From Burkholderiales bacterium (lineage in GTDB: Bacteria; Pseudomonadota; Gammaproteobacteria; Burkholderiales; Burkholderiaceae_C): a DNA stretch of 64,000 bases. The notes under the pieces are model-generated. The model was given only the letters and a program-made list of their open reading frames with translations, did no database searches and was not told the origin of the DNA. The position numbers were made by a program, and so were the translations under genes. Below are positions 16,616 through 24,934 of this stretch, in pieces (position 1 is the stretch's first letter; each line of letters opens with the position of its first letter). The stretch lies in NCBI GenBank assembly GCA_016213205.1, contig JACRAZ010000072.1, forward strand, positions 85,731 through 149,730. The letters run 5' to 3'.

Positions 16616-17217
16616 GCGCGCCCATCGTGCAGCGCCTGCGCCAGGCGGCCGAGGGCCTGCCGGCCGGCAGGGTGTCGATGCAGGCGCTGGCGCAGGCGCA
16701 CGGGCCCGAGGCGCACGGCACCCTGCTGCTGCTGATGGCCATGCCCTGCCTGCTGCCGGTGCCGGGGGTGGGCACGGTGCTGGGCCTGGGCATGGCGGCG
16801 CTGGCGGCCGCGATGTGGCGCGGCCACACCGGCGCCTGCCTGCCGCAGCGGGTGGCCGAACTCGAGCTGCCGCACCACTGGGCGCAGCGGGTGCTGGACT
16901 TGCTGGCGGCCACCTACACCGTGGCCGGGCGCCATGCGCGGGCCCGGATGAGCCACCTCGCCTGCGCGGGCCGGCGTTCATGCACGGCCGGCGCGGTGGG
17001 GCTGATGGCCGTCATCGTGGTGCTGCCGATCCCGTTCGGCAACCTGCTGCCCGCGCTGGCGATGATGCTGATCGGTCTGGGGCTGGTGTTCCGCGACGGT
17101 GTTGCGGTGGTGCTCGGGCTGGCCACCGCAACACTGGCGCTGTGCGTCACGGTGGGCCTGGTGCTCGCGGCCTGGCTGTGGGGCAGCACCTGGCTGCTGC
17201 ACGCGCTGGGCCTCTAG
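16612..17217 (+). CDS. exoD: ExoD-family membrane protein
   Basis: A 201-residue integral membrane protein of the ExoD family, recognised by the HGTLLLLMAMPCLLPVPGVGTVLG segment and the C-terminal paired helices (VVLPIPFGNLLPALAMMLIG). In Sinorhizobium, exoD mutants are alkali-sensitive and have altered exopolysaccharide and nodule invasion. Control by NhaR, itself linked to sodium and alkaline stress, would fit that phenotype. The start at 16612 overlaps the small upstream membrane-protein gene. The biochemical activity of the family is unknown. Confidence 0.83.
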   Translation: MSAPIVQRLRQAAEGLPAGRVSMQALAQAHGPEAHGTLLLLMAMPCLLPVPGVGTVLGLGMAALAAAMWRGHTGACLPQRVAELELPHHWAQRVLDLLAATYTVAGRHARARMSHLACAGRRSCTAGAVGLMAVIVVLPIPFGNLLPALAMMLIGLGLVFRDGVAVVLGLATATLALCVTVGLVLAAWLWGSTWLLHALGL

Positions 17218-17237
17218 CCGCGCAGCGGAGCGCCGCG

Positions 17238-18167
17238 TCACGGCCGACCCACCCCCAGGGGCTGGCCCAGCGCGGCCGCCACGAAATCGACGAACGCGCG
17301 CACGCGCGCAGCCAGCTGGTGCCGCTGCGGGTAGACGGCGTAGATGTCGGCATCGGGCGTGTGGAACTGCGGCAGCACCTGCACCAGGCGGCCGCTCTTC
17401 AGGTAGCGCGCGATGTCCCATTCGGCGCGCATCAGGATGCCGTGGCCGTCCAGCGCCCAGTTGACCGCGATCTCGCCGTCGTTGGTGGTGAGGTTGCCGC
17501 GGGTCTTCACCGCTTCGGTGGCGAGGCTCTTGCCCCGGCCGCTGGACAGGCGCCACACGCCGTAGGCTTCTTCGCCCTGGCGGATGCCGATGCAGTGGTG
17601 CCGGGTCAGGTCGTGCGGCACCTTGGGCGTGCCATGCCGGGCCAGGTAGGCCGGCGCGGCGCACAGCAGGCGCCGGTTCGGCGCGATGTGGCGTGCGATC
17701 ACCCGCGCATCCGGCGGTGCGCCGAAGCGGATGCACACATCGAAGGAATCGTCGGTGAGCGGCGGCGGGTTCACCGACAGCTGCAGCTGCACCTCCACCT
17801 GCGGGTGCTTGCGCACGAAGCGCGAGATCAACGGCGCCACGTGGCTGCGGCCGAAACCCAGCGTGGCGTTCACGCGCAGCAGGCCCTGGGGCGTGGCCTT
17901 GGAGACACCCAGCAGCTGCTCCAGGTCGTCGATCTCGCCGAGGATGCGGCGCGCGTGCTGCAGGTACAGCTCGCCCTCGGGCGTGAGGCTCATGCGCCGC
18001 GTGGTGCGGTTCACGAGGCTCAGGCCCACGCGCGACTCCATCAGCGCCAGGTGCTTGCTGACGGCGGGGGTGGTGATGCCCAGCTCGCGTGCGGCGGCGC
18101 TCAGGCTGCCGGCGCTGGCCAGCGTGGAGAAGAAGCCCAGGTCGGCCGGCTGGATGCCATGGGTCAT
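17238..18167 (-). CDS. dmlR: LysR-family regulator DmlR-like
   Basis: A 309-residue LysR regulator starting at the ATG at 18167-18165, with GGAG 6 nt upstream; an in-frame TTG 12 nt earlier is less likely. The helix-turn-helix is LSAAARELGITTPAVSKHLA, and the DmlR-type motif NRTTRRMSLTPEGELYLQHA follows. It is divergent from a tartrate/D-malate dehydrogenase gene, with an ATTGTT-N11-AACAAT dyad between them. In E. coli DmlR activates dmlA during growth on D-malate, and the same arrangement is likely here. Confidence 0.83.
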   Translation of the reverse strand: MTHGIQPADLGFFSTLASAGSLSAAARELGITTPAVSKHLALMESRVGLSLVNRTTRRMSLTPEGELYLQHARRILGEIDDLEQLLGVSKATPQGLLRVNATLGFGRSHVAPLISRFVRKHPQVEVQLQLSVNPPPLTDDSFDVCIRFGAPPDARVIARHIAPNRRLLCAAPAYLARHGTPKVPHDLTRHHCIGIRQGEEAYGVWRLSSGRGKSLATEAVKTRGNLTTNDGEIAVNWALDGHGILMRAEWDIARYLKSGRLVQVLPQFHTPDADIYAVYPQRHQLAARVRAFVDFVAAALGQPLGVGRP

Positions 18168-18188
18168 GGTGTGCTCCAAGGGTGCTGG

Positions 18189-18211
18189 ATTGTTAGTTTC
18201 AGGTAAACAAT
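18189..18211. promoter_or_regulatory. LysR box for dmlR/dmlA
   Basis: ATTGTT (18189-18194) and AACAAT (18206-18211) form a perfect inverted repeat with an 11-bp centre. It is centred at 18200, about 64 bp before the transcription start predicted from the -10 at 18252, which is the usual place for a LysR recognition site. Confidence 0.65.
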
Positions 18212-18251
18212 GGATTCACTCCAGCGGCGCGTGCCCGGGGTGCCCCGTGCC

Positions 18252-18257
18252 TACAGT
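18252..18257 (+). promoter_or_regulatory. Candidate -10 element of dmlA
   Basis: TACAGT, 36 bp upstream of the dmlA ATG. No good -35 is seen 17 bp upstream, as expected for an activator-dependent LysR-controlled promoter. Confidence 0.4.
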
Positions 18258-18293
18258 GGCGGCATTGCCCACCCACCGCCACGGAGCCACGCC

Positions 18294-19382
18294 ATGAGGA
18301 CCTATTCGATCGCCACCATCCCGGGCGACGGCATCGGCCAGGAGGTGGTGCCCGCCGGCCAGCAGGTGCTGGAGGCCTTGGCCCGCACGAGCAGCAGCTT
18401 CCGTTTCGAGTTCGAGAATTTCAATTGGGGGGGCGACCACTACCGTGCCCATGGCGCGATGATGCCGGCCGACGGCCTGGAGGCGCTGCGCCGCAAGGAC
18501 GCCATCCTCTTCGGCAGCGCGGGCGACCCGCACATTCCCGACCACATCACCTTGTGGGGCCTGCGCCTGAAGATCTGCCAGGGCTTCGACCAGTACGCCA
18601 ACGTGCGGCCCACGCGCATCCTGCCCGGCATCGACGGGCCGCTCAAGCGCTGCGGCCCGGACGACCTGAACTGGGTGATCGTGCGCGAGAACTCCGAGGG
18701 TGAATACGCCGGCGTCGGCGGCCGCGTGCACCAGGGCCACCCGATCGAGGCCGCCACCGATGTGTCGATGATGACCCGCGCCGGGGTGGAGCGCATCATG
18801 CGCTTCGCGTTCAGGCTGGCCCAGTCGCGCCCGCGCAAGCTGCTGACGGTGATCACCAAGAGCAACGCCCAGCGCCACGCGATGGTGATGTGGGACGAGA
18901 TCGCGCTGCAGATCGCGCAGGAGTTTCCGGACGTGCGCTGGGACAAGGAACTGGTCGACGCCGCGACGGCGCGCATGGTCAACCGCCCGGCCACGCTGGA
19001 CACCATCGTCGCGACCAACCTGCACGCCGACATCCTGAGCGACCTGGCCGCCGCGCTGGCGGGCAGCCTTGGCATCGCGCCCACCGGCAACATCGATCCG
19101 GAGCGCCGCTACCCATCGATGTTCGAGCCGATCCACGGCTCGGCCTTCGACATCATGGGCCAGGGCCTGGCCAACCCGGTGGGCACCTTCTGGTCGGTGG
19201 TGATGATGCTGGAACACCTGGGCGAGCTCGACGCCGCGAAGCAGGTGATGGCCGCCATCGAGCAGGTGACCGCGAACCCCAGGCTGCACACACGCGACCT
19301 GGGCGGCAACGCCCGCACGGCCGACGTGACGCAGGCGATGTGCGAACTGCTGGCGGCGGGTGCGCAACGCAAGGCGTCCTGA
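18294..19382 (+). CDS. dmlA: Tartrate dehydrogenase/decarboxylase or D-malate dehydrogenase
   Basis: NAD-dependent beta-decarboxylating dehydrogenase of the isopropylmalate/isocitrate dehydrogenase superfamily, 362 residues. It opens with YSIATIPGDGIGQEVVPAG. It has the substrate-loop LRLKICQGFDQYANVRPTR and the metal-binding aspartates in NLHADILSDLAAALAGSLG. The ENSEGEYAG signature near residue 140 is typical of the TtuC/DmlA subgroup. The E. coli homologue decarboxylates D-malate to pyruvate; tartrate or isopropylmalate are other known substrates. The divergent DmlR-like gene favours D-malate. Confidence 0.86.
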   Translation: MRTYSIATIPGDGIGQEVVPAGQQVLEALARTSSSFRFEFENFNWGGDHYRAHGAMMPADGLEALRRKDAILFGSAGDPHIPDHITLWGLRLKICQGFDQYANVRPTRILPGIDGPLKRCGPDDLNWVIVRENSEGEYAGVGGRVHQGHPIEAATDVSMMTRAGVERIMRFAFRLAQSRPRKLLTVITKSNAQRHAMVMWDEIALQIAQEFPDVRWDKELVDAATARMVNRPATLDTIVATNLHADILSDLAAALAGSLGIAPTGNIDPERRYPSMFEPIHGSAFDIMGQGLANPVGTFWSVVMMLEHLGELDAAKQVMAAIEQVTANPRLHTRDLGGNARTADVTQAMCELLAAGAQRKAS

Positions 19383-20132
19383 GGCGCGGCTTGCGGTCGG
19401 TGCGTTGCGGCCTTCGGGGCCGTGCGCGGCGGCTTGGCCTGCGTGCTGCGGAGCGCCCGCAGACCAGGGCGCTCGCCGGTGCGTGTGGTGGCATGCGGCT
19501 GATGGGTGCGCCCGGTGCGTCGAAGTGGGCTGGTCGGAAGCGAGTGCGAGTGGCGGTCGCCGCATGTCCACTGCCTCAATGGGTACCTGACGGTAGAGCC
19601 GCCGCTCACGGGGTTCGGCAATCGGCCCGTTGCTGACTTTGGGGTCGGCTGCTGAGAGCCGACGTTCGAGGTGTGGCGCTTGCCGATGCAGCGGCGGCGT
19701 GCGGCCTTGCGCGCAAGGCCTGGGCACGCCACTCGTGAACGGCCACCGTGTCTCGCAAAGGCCAGACGTACAAGCGCCACCTCGAAATCGGTGCCGCAGA
19801 GCAGCCAGTCAGTTCGACCCATCACGGCGGTGACCTCCGGGTGCCGTTGGTGCCGGGCCGAATCCGCGCCTCGAGCGCCGCGCGATACCGCCGCAGATGG
19901 GGCGATGCGACAGGCCCACCGCCCGAGGGCCACTGCCTTGACGACCCACTGGGCACCACGCGCGACCGCAAGCCTCCGCACGCACAGGAGAGCGCCTTGC
20001 TCCGTTGCGCCCTCCGCCGCGAGTGTTGAACCCAGGTTAATGCCAGATTCACTTCGCGGCCGATTCGATGCCTGCCTGCGCACCTAGAGTGCGGACATGC
20101 CGGCGCCAAGCCCGCCGCCTCCGGAGACCCGC
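19383..20132. other. Long interval without a convincing gene
   Basis: About 750 bp with no open frame that looks coding. The longest frame (19671-20087, plus, 138 codons) has atypical composition, no ribosome-binding site and no recognisable motif. The codon-position GC bias of neighbouring genes seems absent. A fragment near 19600-19680 (GGGTTCGGCAATCGGCCCGT and following) looks like degenerate intergenic repeat. It may be decayed DNA or hold a small RNA. The only promoter-like feature seen is TAGAGT at 20085, close to the next gene. Confidence 0.5.
20079..20093. promoter_or_regulatory. Dyad overlapping the -10 region of the Bug gene
   Basis: CGCAC-CTAGA-GTGCG is a 15-bp inverted repeat that includes the -10-like TAGAGT (20085-20090), 43 bp before the Bug-family start. 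It could be an operator. Confidence 0.35.
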
Positions 20133-21119
20133 ATGCAGCCCCGCCCTCACCCCCGCCGCCGCCATCTGATCCAGGCCATTGCGCTCACTGCCACGCTGGC
20201 CGGCGGTAGTGCCCTGGCGCAGGCCTGGCCCAGCAAGCCGGTGAGCCTGGTCGTGCCCTTCCCGGCCGGCGGCACCACCGATGTGCTGGCGCGTGCGCTG
20301 GCCGAGAAGCTCACCGTCAGCCTCGGCCAGACGGTGATCGTCGAGAGCAAGCCCGGCGCCGGCGCCACGCTCGGCGCCGACCACGTGGCCAAGGCCAAGC
20401 CCGATGGCTACACCCTGCTGGTGGGCGCGGTGCACCACACCATTGCCGCCAGCGTCTACAAGAAGCTGCCGTACGACTTCCAGAAGGACCTGGTACCGAT
20501 CACCACGATCGCACTCGTGCCCAACGTGCTGGTGGTCAATGCCAGCACACCCGCCAGGAGCGTGGCCGAGCTGGTGGCCTTGCTGAAGGCCAGGCCCGGC
20601 GGCCACACCTACGGCTCCAACGGCAACGGCACTGCCCAGCACCTGATCGGCACCCAGTTCCAGAACCTCACCGGCACCGAGCTGCTGCACATACCCTACA
20701 AAGGCAGCGGCCCGCTCGCGACCGACCTGCTCGGCGGCCAGGTGACGATGTCCTTCGACACCGTGACGCCGGTGCTGCAGCACATCAAGGCCGGCAAGCT
20801 GCGCGCGCTCGCCGTCACCACCGCCAAGCGCTCGGGCGCCTTGCCGGACGTGCCCACGCTCGACGAGGCCGGCCTGAAGGGCTTCAGCATCGGCACCTGG
20901 TTCGGCGTGCTGGCGCCGGCGGGCACGCCCAAGGACATCCTGGCGCGGCTGAACACCGAGATGGTGAAGGTGATCCTGTCGCCCGAGTTCCGCAAGCGCA
21001 TGGACGAGATCGGGGCCGAGCCCATCGGCAACACTGCCGATCAGATGGCCCAGCAGATCAAGGCCGAGACCGAGAAGTTCGCCAAGCTGGTGAAGGACGC
21101 GAAGGTCACGATCGAGTAG
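20133..21119 (+). CDS. Bug-family tripartite tricarboxylate transporter binding protein
   Basis: Periplasmic solute receptor of the TctC/Bug family, 328 residues. A basic N-terminus and a signal peptide are cleaved near GGSALAQA. The mature part opens with the family hallmark WPSKPVSLVVPFPAGGTTDV. The ligand loop region GNGTAQHLIGTQF is also typical. The ATG at 20133 has GGAG nearby and is preferred over an in-frame start at 20097. No TctA/TctB membrane genes are adjacent, which is common for Bug proteins in Burkholderiales. The ligand is unknown; carboxylates, amino acids or nicotinate are known for relatives. Confidence 0.9.
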   Translation: MQPRPHPRRRHLIQAIALTATLAGGSALAQAWPSKPVSLVVPFPAGGTTDVLARALAEKLTVSLGQTVIVESKPGAGATLGADHVAKAKPDGYTLLVGAVHHTIAASVYKKLPYDFQKDLVPITTIALVPNVLVVNASTPARSVAELVALLKARPGGHTYGSNGNGTAQHLIGTQFQNLTGTELLHIPYKGSGPLATDLLGGQVTMSFDTVTPVLQHIKAGKLRALAVTTAKRSGALPDVPTLDEAGLKGFSIGTWFGVLAPAGTPKDILARLNTEMVKVILSPEFRKRMDEIGAEPIGNTADQMAQQIKAETEKFAKLVKDAKVTIE

Positions 21120-21265
21120 CCACCGGGCATGCCGGGGCCGGCGCCGCGCCAGCGGCGGCAGGGCGCTGTTCCGTCACAATCGGCACGCGACATCGTTCGC
21201 GCGGGCGCAAGGCCGGGTGCCGCAGGGGCACCGTGCCCTCTGTGCCCCCGGTTGTGGAGGCGCGC

Positions 21266-21652
21266 ATGAAAAGGGTTACCGGCATCGGTGGCATCTTCTT
21301 CCAGGCCAAGGACCCGCAGGCCCTCGCGGCCTGGTACCGGGACCACCTCGGCATCGATGTCCAGCCCTGGGGTGGTGCCGCATTCCGCTGGGCCGACGAT
21401 CAGGGCCAGCCCGTCGCCGGCACCACGATCTGGTCCGTCGGCAGTGCCGAGGGCTCGATGTTCGCCCCCAGCCGCGCGCCCTTCATGGTGAACTACCGCG
21501 TCGCGGACCTGGCGGCGCTGCTGGCGGCGCTGCGCCAGGAGGGCTGCCAGGTGCTGGAGAAGACGGATGACAGCGAGTTCGGCAAGTTCGGCTGGGTCAT
21601 CGATCCGGAGGGCAACAAGGTCGAGCTGTGGCAGCCCCCCGCGGGCCAATGA
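21266..21652 (+). CDS. VOC (glyoxalase/bleomycin-resistance) family protein
   Basis: A 128-residue protein of the vicinal oxygen chelate superfamily. The ATG at 21266 follows GGAGG. The fold's paired beta-alpha-beta-beta-beta units are visible, opening with GIGGIFFQAKDPQALAAWYR and ending with GWVIDPEGNKVELWQPP, where the glutamate is a typical metal ligand. Members include glyoxalases, dioxygenases and antibiotic-binding proteins, and the substrate cannot be predicted. It stands in a same-strand series with two acetyltransferases and a cupin. Confidence 0.85.
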   Translation: MKRVTGIGGIFFQAKDPQALAAWYRDHLGIDVQPWGGAAFRWADDQGQPVAGTTIWSVGSAEGSMFAPSRAPFMVNYRVADLAALLAALRQEGCQVLEKTDDSEFGKFGWVIDPEGNKVELWQPPAGQ

Positions 21653-21712
21653 GCGGCCGGCACCGTGCCGGCCGCGGCCCCGCTGCCAAGGCCTGAGCCG
21701 CCGGGTTCGCAG

Positions 21713-22162
21713 ATGCCGAACGTCACGCTTTCATCCCACGACGACTGGCCCGACGCGGCGGCGGTGGTCGACCAGGGGCTGGACACGTCCAACGACCTGG
21801 CGGCGCCCTTGCACGAGGTGCGGCGCTTGGCGTGCCTGGCCTGGGATGCATCGGGGCAGTTGGTCGGCGGCGCGCTGGGCCGCCGCTGGGGCCGGGCCTG
21901 CGAACTGCAGGTGTTGTGGGTGCGCCAGCAGGATCGGCGGGCGGGCCTGGGCCGCCGGCTGGTCGGGGCGTTCGAGCAACTCGCGCGCGACCGGGGCTGC
22001 CGCAGCGTCTACCTGGAGACCTTCAACTTCCAGGCCCCGGGGCTGTACCAGGCGCTGGGCTACGCCACGCAGTACCTGCGCGATGATTTTCCGGATGGCA
22101 TCGTCAAGCACCACATGCTCAAGCGGCTGGTGCCTGGGCGCGATGCCGGTCCGGTTGCGTGA
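21713..22162 (+). CDS. GNAT-family N-acetyltransferase
   Basis: A 149-residue acetyltransferase-like protein. The start at 21713 (MPNVTLSSHDDWPDAAAVVD) is preferred over 21665 because homology begins there. The acetyl-CoA-binding motif A is VLWVRQQDRRAGLGRRLVGA, and the C-terminal YLETFNFQAPGLYQALGY segment is typical of the YhhY/AAC-like group. The acceptor is unknown. It lies 60 bp after the VOC gene. Confidence 0.82.
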   Translation: MPNVTLSSHDDWPDAAAVVDQGLDTSNDLAAPLHEVRRLACLAWDASGQLVGGALGRRWGRACELQVLWVRQQDRRAGLGRRLVGAFEQLARDRGCRSVYLETFNFQAPGLYQALGYATQYLRDDFPDGIVKHHMLKRLVPGRDAGPVA

Positions 22163-22175
22163 CGGGGCACGGTTG

Positions 22176-22538
22176 ATGGCCTCGAGCCCCGCGATGGTGG
22201 TGGTGCACGAAGACGACGTGAAGTGCGAGGAGGCGCCGCCGCATGGCGCGATCGGGATGTCCACCGCGTACCGCATCAGCGATGCCGCCCCGCGGCCACG
22301 GGCGATGGAGTTCCGCAAGCGCGTGCTTCACACGGGGGCGGCCATCGGCCTGCACCGGCTGGACCATGACGAGGTGTACTACGTGCTGGCGGGCACCGGT
22401 GAGGTCAGCGCCGACGGCGCCGCCCGCACGCTCACGCCCGGCATGGCGGCCTACCTGTACAGCGGCGCGGTGGTGGGTATCCGTCAGCTCGGGGCCGAGC
22501 CGCTGGCCATCATCGTGAGCTATCCCACCCCGGCCTGA
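22176..22538 (+). CDS. Cupin-domain protein
   Basis: A small single-cupin protein of about 120 residues. Motif 1 is GLHRLDHDEVYYVLAGTGEV, with His, His/Asp and Glu metal-ligand candidates. Motif 2 is LTPGMAAYLYSGAVVGIRQLG. The exact start is uncertain: ATGs at 22143, 22176 and 22194 are all in frame, and 22176 has a G-rich stretch upstream. Function may be ligand sensing or small-molecule isomerisation or oxidation, and is not predictable. It lies immediately after the GNAT gene. Confidence 0.72.
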   Translation: MASSPAMVVVHEDDVKCEEAPPHGAIGMSTAYRISDAAPRPRAMEFRKRVLHTGAAIGLHRLDHDEVYYVLAGTGEVSADGAARTLTPGMAAYLYSGAVVGIRQLGAEPLAIIVSYPTPA

Positions 22539-22577
22539 GCGCCTGCGAAGCCCTCGTTCAGGCCCGCCCGGCAACCC

Positions 22578-23138
22578 ATGCGCAACTTCACCGACACCCG
22601 CCTGTGCACGCCGCGGCTTGCGCTTCGGCCCCTGGCGCCCGCTGACGCGCAGGACCTGTTCGGCATGCACGCCGATGCGGAATTCATGCGCTACTGGAGC
22701 AGCGAGCCCTGGACCACGCTGGCGCAGGCCACCCGGTTGATCGCCGACGACCAGCAGGCGCTGGCGGCCGGCCAGCACCTGCGGCTGGGTATCTTCCTGC
22801 GCGAGGCGCCGGTCTTCGTGGGCACCTGTTCGCTGTTCCACCTGGTCGAGCCCTGCCGCCGTGCCGAGCTGGGCTACGGCATCGCGCGGCCCTGGTGGCG
22901 GCGCGGCTTCATGGCCGAGGCCGTGGGCGCGCTGATCGACTTCGCCTTCCACGACCTGGGGCTGCACCGGTTGGAGGCCGACATCGACCCGCGCAACCTG
23001 GCCTCCGCCCGCAGCCTGGAGAAGCTGGGCTTCGTGCGCGAGGGCCTGCTGCGCGAGCGCTGGATCGTGGGCGGCGAGGTCTCGGATTCGGCGCTGTACG
23101 GCCTGCTCGACCGCGAGTGGCGCGACCGACGCGCCTGA
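22578..23138 (+). CDS. GNAT-family acetyltransferase (RimJ/RimL-like)
   Basis: A 186-residue acetyltransferase of the RimJ/RimL group, which modify ribosomal proteins or small molecules. It opens TPRLALRPLAPADAQDLFGM. It has the pattern AELGYGIARPWWRRGFMAEAVGALIDFAF for acetyl-CoA binding and HRLEADIDPRNLASARSLEKLGF near the end, a strong family signature. It is convergent with the gntR gene (21 bp gap). The acceptor is unknown. Confidence 0.87.
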   Translation: MRNFTDTRLCTPRLALRPLAPADAQDLFGMHADAEFMRYWSSEPWTTLAQATRLIADDQQALAAGQHLRLGIFLREAPVFVGTCSLFHLVEPCRRAELGYGIARPWWRRGFMAEAVGALIDFAFHDLGLHRLEADIDPRNLASARSLEKLGFVREGLLRERWIVGGEVSDSALYGLLDREWRDRRA

Positions 23139-23159
23139 CACACGCGGTGCCTGCGCGGC

Positions 23160-24188
23160 TCAACTGCTGCCGCGCAGCACCAGTTCGAAGCCCACGTCCA
23201 CACAGGCCGCCGGCGGCGTGACGCCGCGCATCAACTGCAGCAGCATGGTGGCGGCCTGCTGGCCGATCTGCTGGCGCGGGGTGCGCACGGTGGTCAGCGG
23301 CGGCAGCATCTGGTCGCTGCCGTTCAGGTCGTTGAAGCCCACGACGGCCAGGCGCTGCGGCACCGGCACCTGCAGGCGCAGCGCGGCCAGCAGCGCGCCC
23401 TGGGCCAGGTCGTCGTTGCAGAAGAAGGCGGCGTCGGCATCGGGCCGCTCACGCAGCAGCCGCTCCAGCAGGCGGGCACCCAGCGCCATCGAGGTGGGCT
23501 CGGGCGTCAGCAGTTCCAGCGCGGGGTCGTACAGGCCATGGGCACGCAGCGCGCTGCGGTAGCCCTCGGCCCGCTGCATCACGCGCGGGTCCAGCTGGCC
23601 GGCGGCAAAGGCGATGCGGCGGTGGCCGCGCGACACCAGGTGTTCGGTGATCGCGCGGCCGGCCTCGTGCTGCGACAGGCCCACGCTGTAGATGCCGCCC
23701 ACGCGTGCCGTCTCCATCAGGTGCACGCAGGGCAGGCCGCTGTCCTCGATGAGCCGGCGCGCGGCATCGGTGCGGTCGAAGCCGGTCACCAGCAGCCCGG
23801 CGGGGCGGTGCGCGAGGTAGCTGCGCAGCAGGGCCTCTTCTTCCTCGGGCTTGTAGTGGGTGACGCCGATCATCATCTGGTAGCCCGCGGGCACCAGCGT
23901 GTGCTGCACCGCTTCGAGCAGGTCGACGAACAGCGCGTTGCTCAGCAGCGGGATCAGCACCGCCACGTGCGTGCTGCGCGCCGAAGCCAGCGCGCGGGCG
24001 GCGGGGTCGGGCACGTAGCCCAGCTGCTGCGCGGCGGCCTGCACCCGCGCCACCAGCGCGGGGTCCACGCTGCGCTGGCCGCGCAGCGCGCGCGAAGCGG
24101 TGATCGCGCTCACCTCGGCCGCACGGGCCACGTCCTCCAGCGTGATGCGGCCGGTGGCGCGGCGTCGGGGCAGGGAAGTCTTCGACAT
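23160..24188 (-). CDS. gntR: LacI-family gluconate repressor GntR
   Basis: A 342-residue LacI/GalR-family regulator. The helix-turn-helix is ITLEDVARAAEVSAITASRA, with the hinge helix PDPAARALASARS. A periplasmic-binding-like effector domain follows, ending in ADAAFFCNDDLAQGALLAAL and the C-terminal VGFNDLNGSDQMLPPLTTVR. The sequence resembles GntR and IdnR repressors of gluconate genes. It is divergent from gntK and the TRAP transporter. The palindrome GGATAGCGCTATCC and two variants around gntK are its likely operators, so gluconate or its 6-phosphate would induce. Confidence 0.87.
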   Translation of the reverse strand: MSKTSLPRRRATGRITLEDVARAAEVSAITASRALRGQRSVDPALVARVQAAAQQLGYVPDPAARALASARSTHVAVLIPLLSNALFVDLLEAVQHTLVPAGYQMMIGVTHYKPEEEEALLRSYLAHRPAGLLVTGFDRTDAARRLIEDSGLPCVHLMETARVGGIYSVGLSQHEAGRAITEHLVSRGHRRIAFAAGQLDPRVMQRAEGYRSALRAHGLYDPALELLTPEPTSMALGARLLERLLRERPDADAAFFCNDDLAQGALLAALRLQVPVPQRLAVVGFNDLNGSDQMLPPLTTVRTPRQQIGQQAATMLLQLMRGVTPPAACVDVGFELVLRGSS

Positions 24189-24228
24189 CAGTAAAAACCC
24201 TAGGTGCGAGGCATGGATCCGGCGACTA

Positions 24229-24242
24229 GGATAGCGCTATCC
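24229..24242. promoter_or_regulatory. GntR operator O1
   Basis: GGATAGCGCTATCC, a perfect 14-bp palindrome between gntR and gntK and close to the gntR start. LacI-family operators are even palindromes with a central CG, as here. Confidence 0.75.
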
Positions 24243-24334
24243 CAATCGAGCTGACAAGTGCCTGCGTGCACCGGGGCGGTTCGAAGCGGTTTTGGCGGCG
24301 CGACCCTCGGCTCGCGCTCTTTTTGCCCCGAATC

Positions 24335-24348
24335 GGACAGCGCTATCC
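24335..24348. promoter_or_regulatory. GntR operator O2 abutting the gntK start codon
   Basis: GGACAGCGCTATCC differs from O1 at one base. It ends 1 nt before the gntK ATG, where a ribosome-binding site would normally be. It is 106 bp from O1 centre to centre. Confidence 0.7.
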
Positions 24349-24349
24349 A

Positions 24350-24934
24350 ATGACACCGTCTCCCGCCACGCCCGGCCCCGCCGCTTCGGTATCGGCCTCG
24401 GCCGGGCCGTCCGCCCCGGCGCCCCGGCCCACCGTCTCGCTGGTGGTGATGGGCGTCGCGGGCTGTGGCAAGTCCTCCGCCGGGCAGGCGGTGGCCGATG
24501 CGCTGGGCCTGCCGCTGATCGAGGGCGACGATTTCCACGGCCCGGCCAACCAGGCCAAGATGAGCGCCGGCGTGGCACTGACCGACGAAGACCGCGAGGG
24601 CTGGCTCGCCGCGCTGGCGGCACAACTGGCCGCCCGCCCGGCCGGCGTGGTGCTCACCTGCTCGGCGCTGAAGCGCGCCTACCGCGACCGGCTGCGCGCG
24701 GCCCAGCCCCGGCTGCGTTTCGTGCACCTGGTCATCGATGAACAGACAGCGCTATCCCGCGTGGTCGCCCGCGCCGGGCGCCATTTCTTCGGCCCGGAAC
24801 TGGTGTCCAGCCAGTTCCGCACGCTGGAAGACCCCGCCGGCGAGCCCGGCGTGCTGGCGCTGGATGCCACGCTGCCGCTGGCCGACATTGCAGCCGCCAC
24901 CGCCCGCTGGGTGAGCACAGGAGACACGCCATGA
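24350..24934 (+). CDS. gntK: Gluconokinase GntK
   Basis: Phosphorylates D-gluconate to 6-phosphogluconate, feeding the Entner-Doudoroff or pentose phosphate pathway. The 194-residue protein has a P-loop (VVMGVAGCGKSSAGQAVADA, about residue 33 on), the family motif EGDDFHGPANQAKMSAGVAL, and VVLTCSALKRAYRDRLR. The ATG at 24350 lies directly behind operator O2 and no Shine-Dalgarno sequence is visible, so translation could be leaderless or start at an upstream GTG (24266). A third operator-like site lies within the gene. It overlaps dctQ by 4 nt. Confidence 0.9.
   Translation: MTPSPATPGPAASVSASAGPSAPAPRPTVSLVVMGVAGCGKSSAGQAVADALGLPLIEGDDFHGPANQAKMSAGVALTDEDREGWLAALAAQLAARPAGVVLTCSALKRAYRDRLRAAQPRLRFVHLVIDEQTALSRVVARAGRHFFGPELVSSQFRTLEDPAGEPGVLALDATLPLADIAAATARWVSTGDTP
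24744..24757. promoter_or_regulatory. Intragenic GntR operator-like site O3
   Basis: AGACAGCGCTATCC, inside gntK, matches O1 at 12 of 14 positions and O2 at 13 of 14. It lies 409 bp from O2, about 39 helical turns. Confidence 0.5.

Noticed and set aside
19671..20087. 138-codon frame in the gene-free interval
   Set aside because: No ribosome-binding site, no recognisable motif, overlapping alternative frames of similar quality on both strands.
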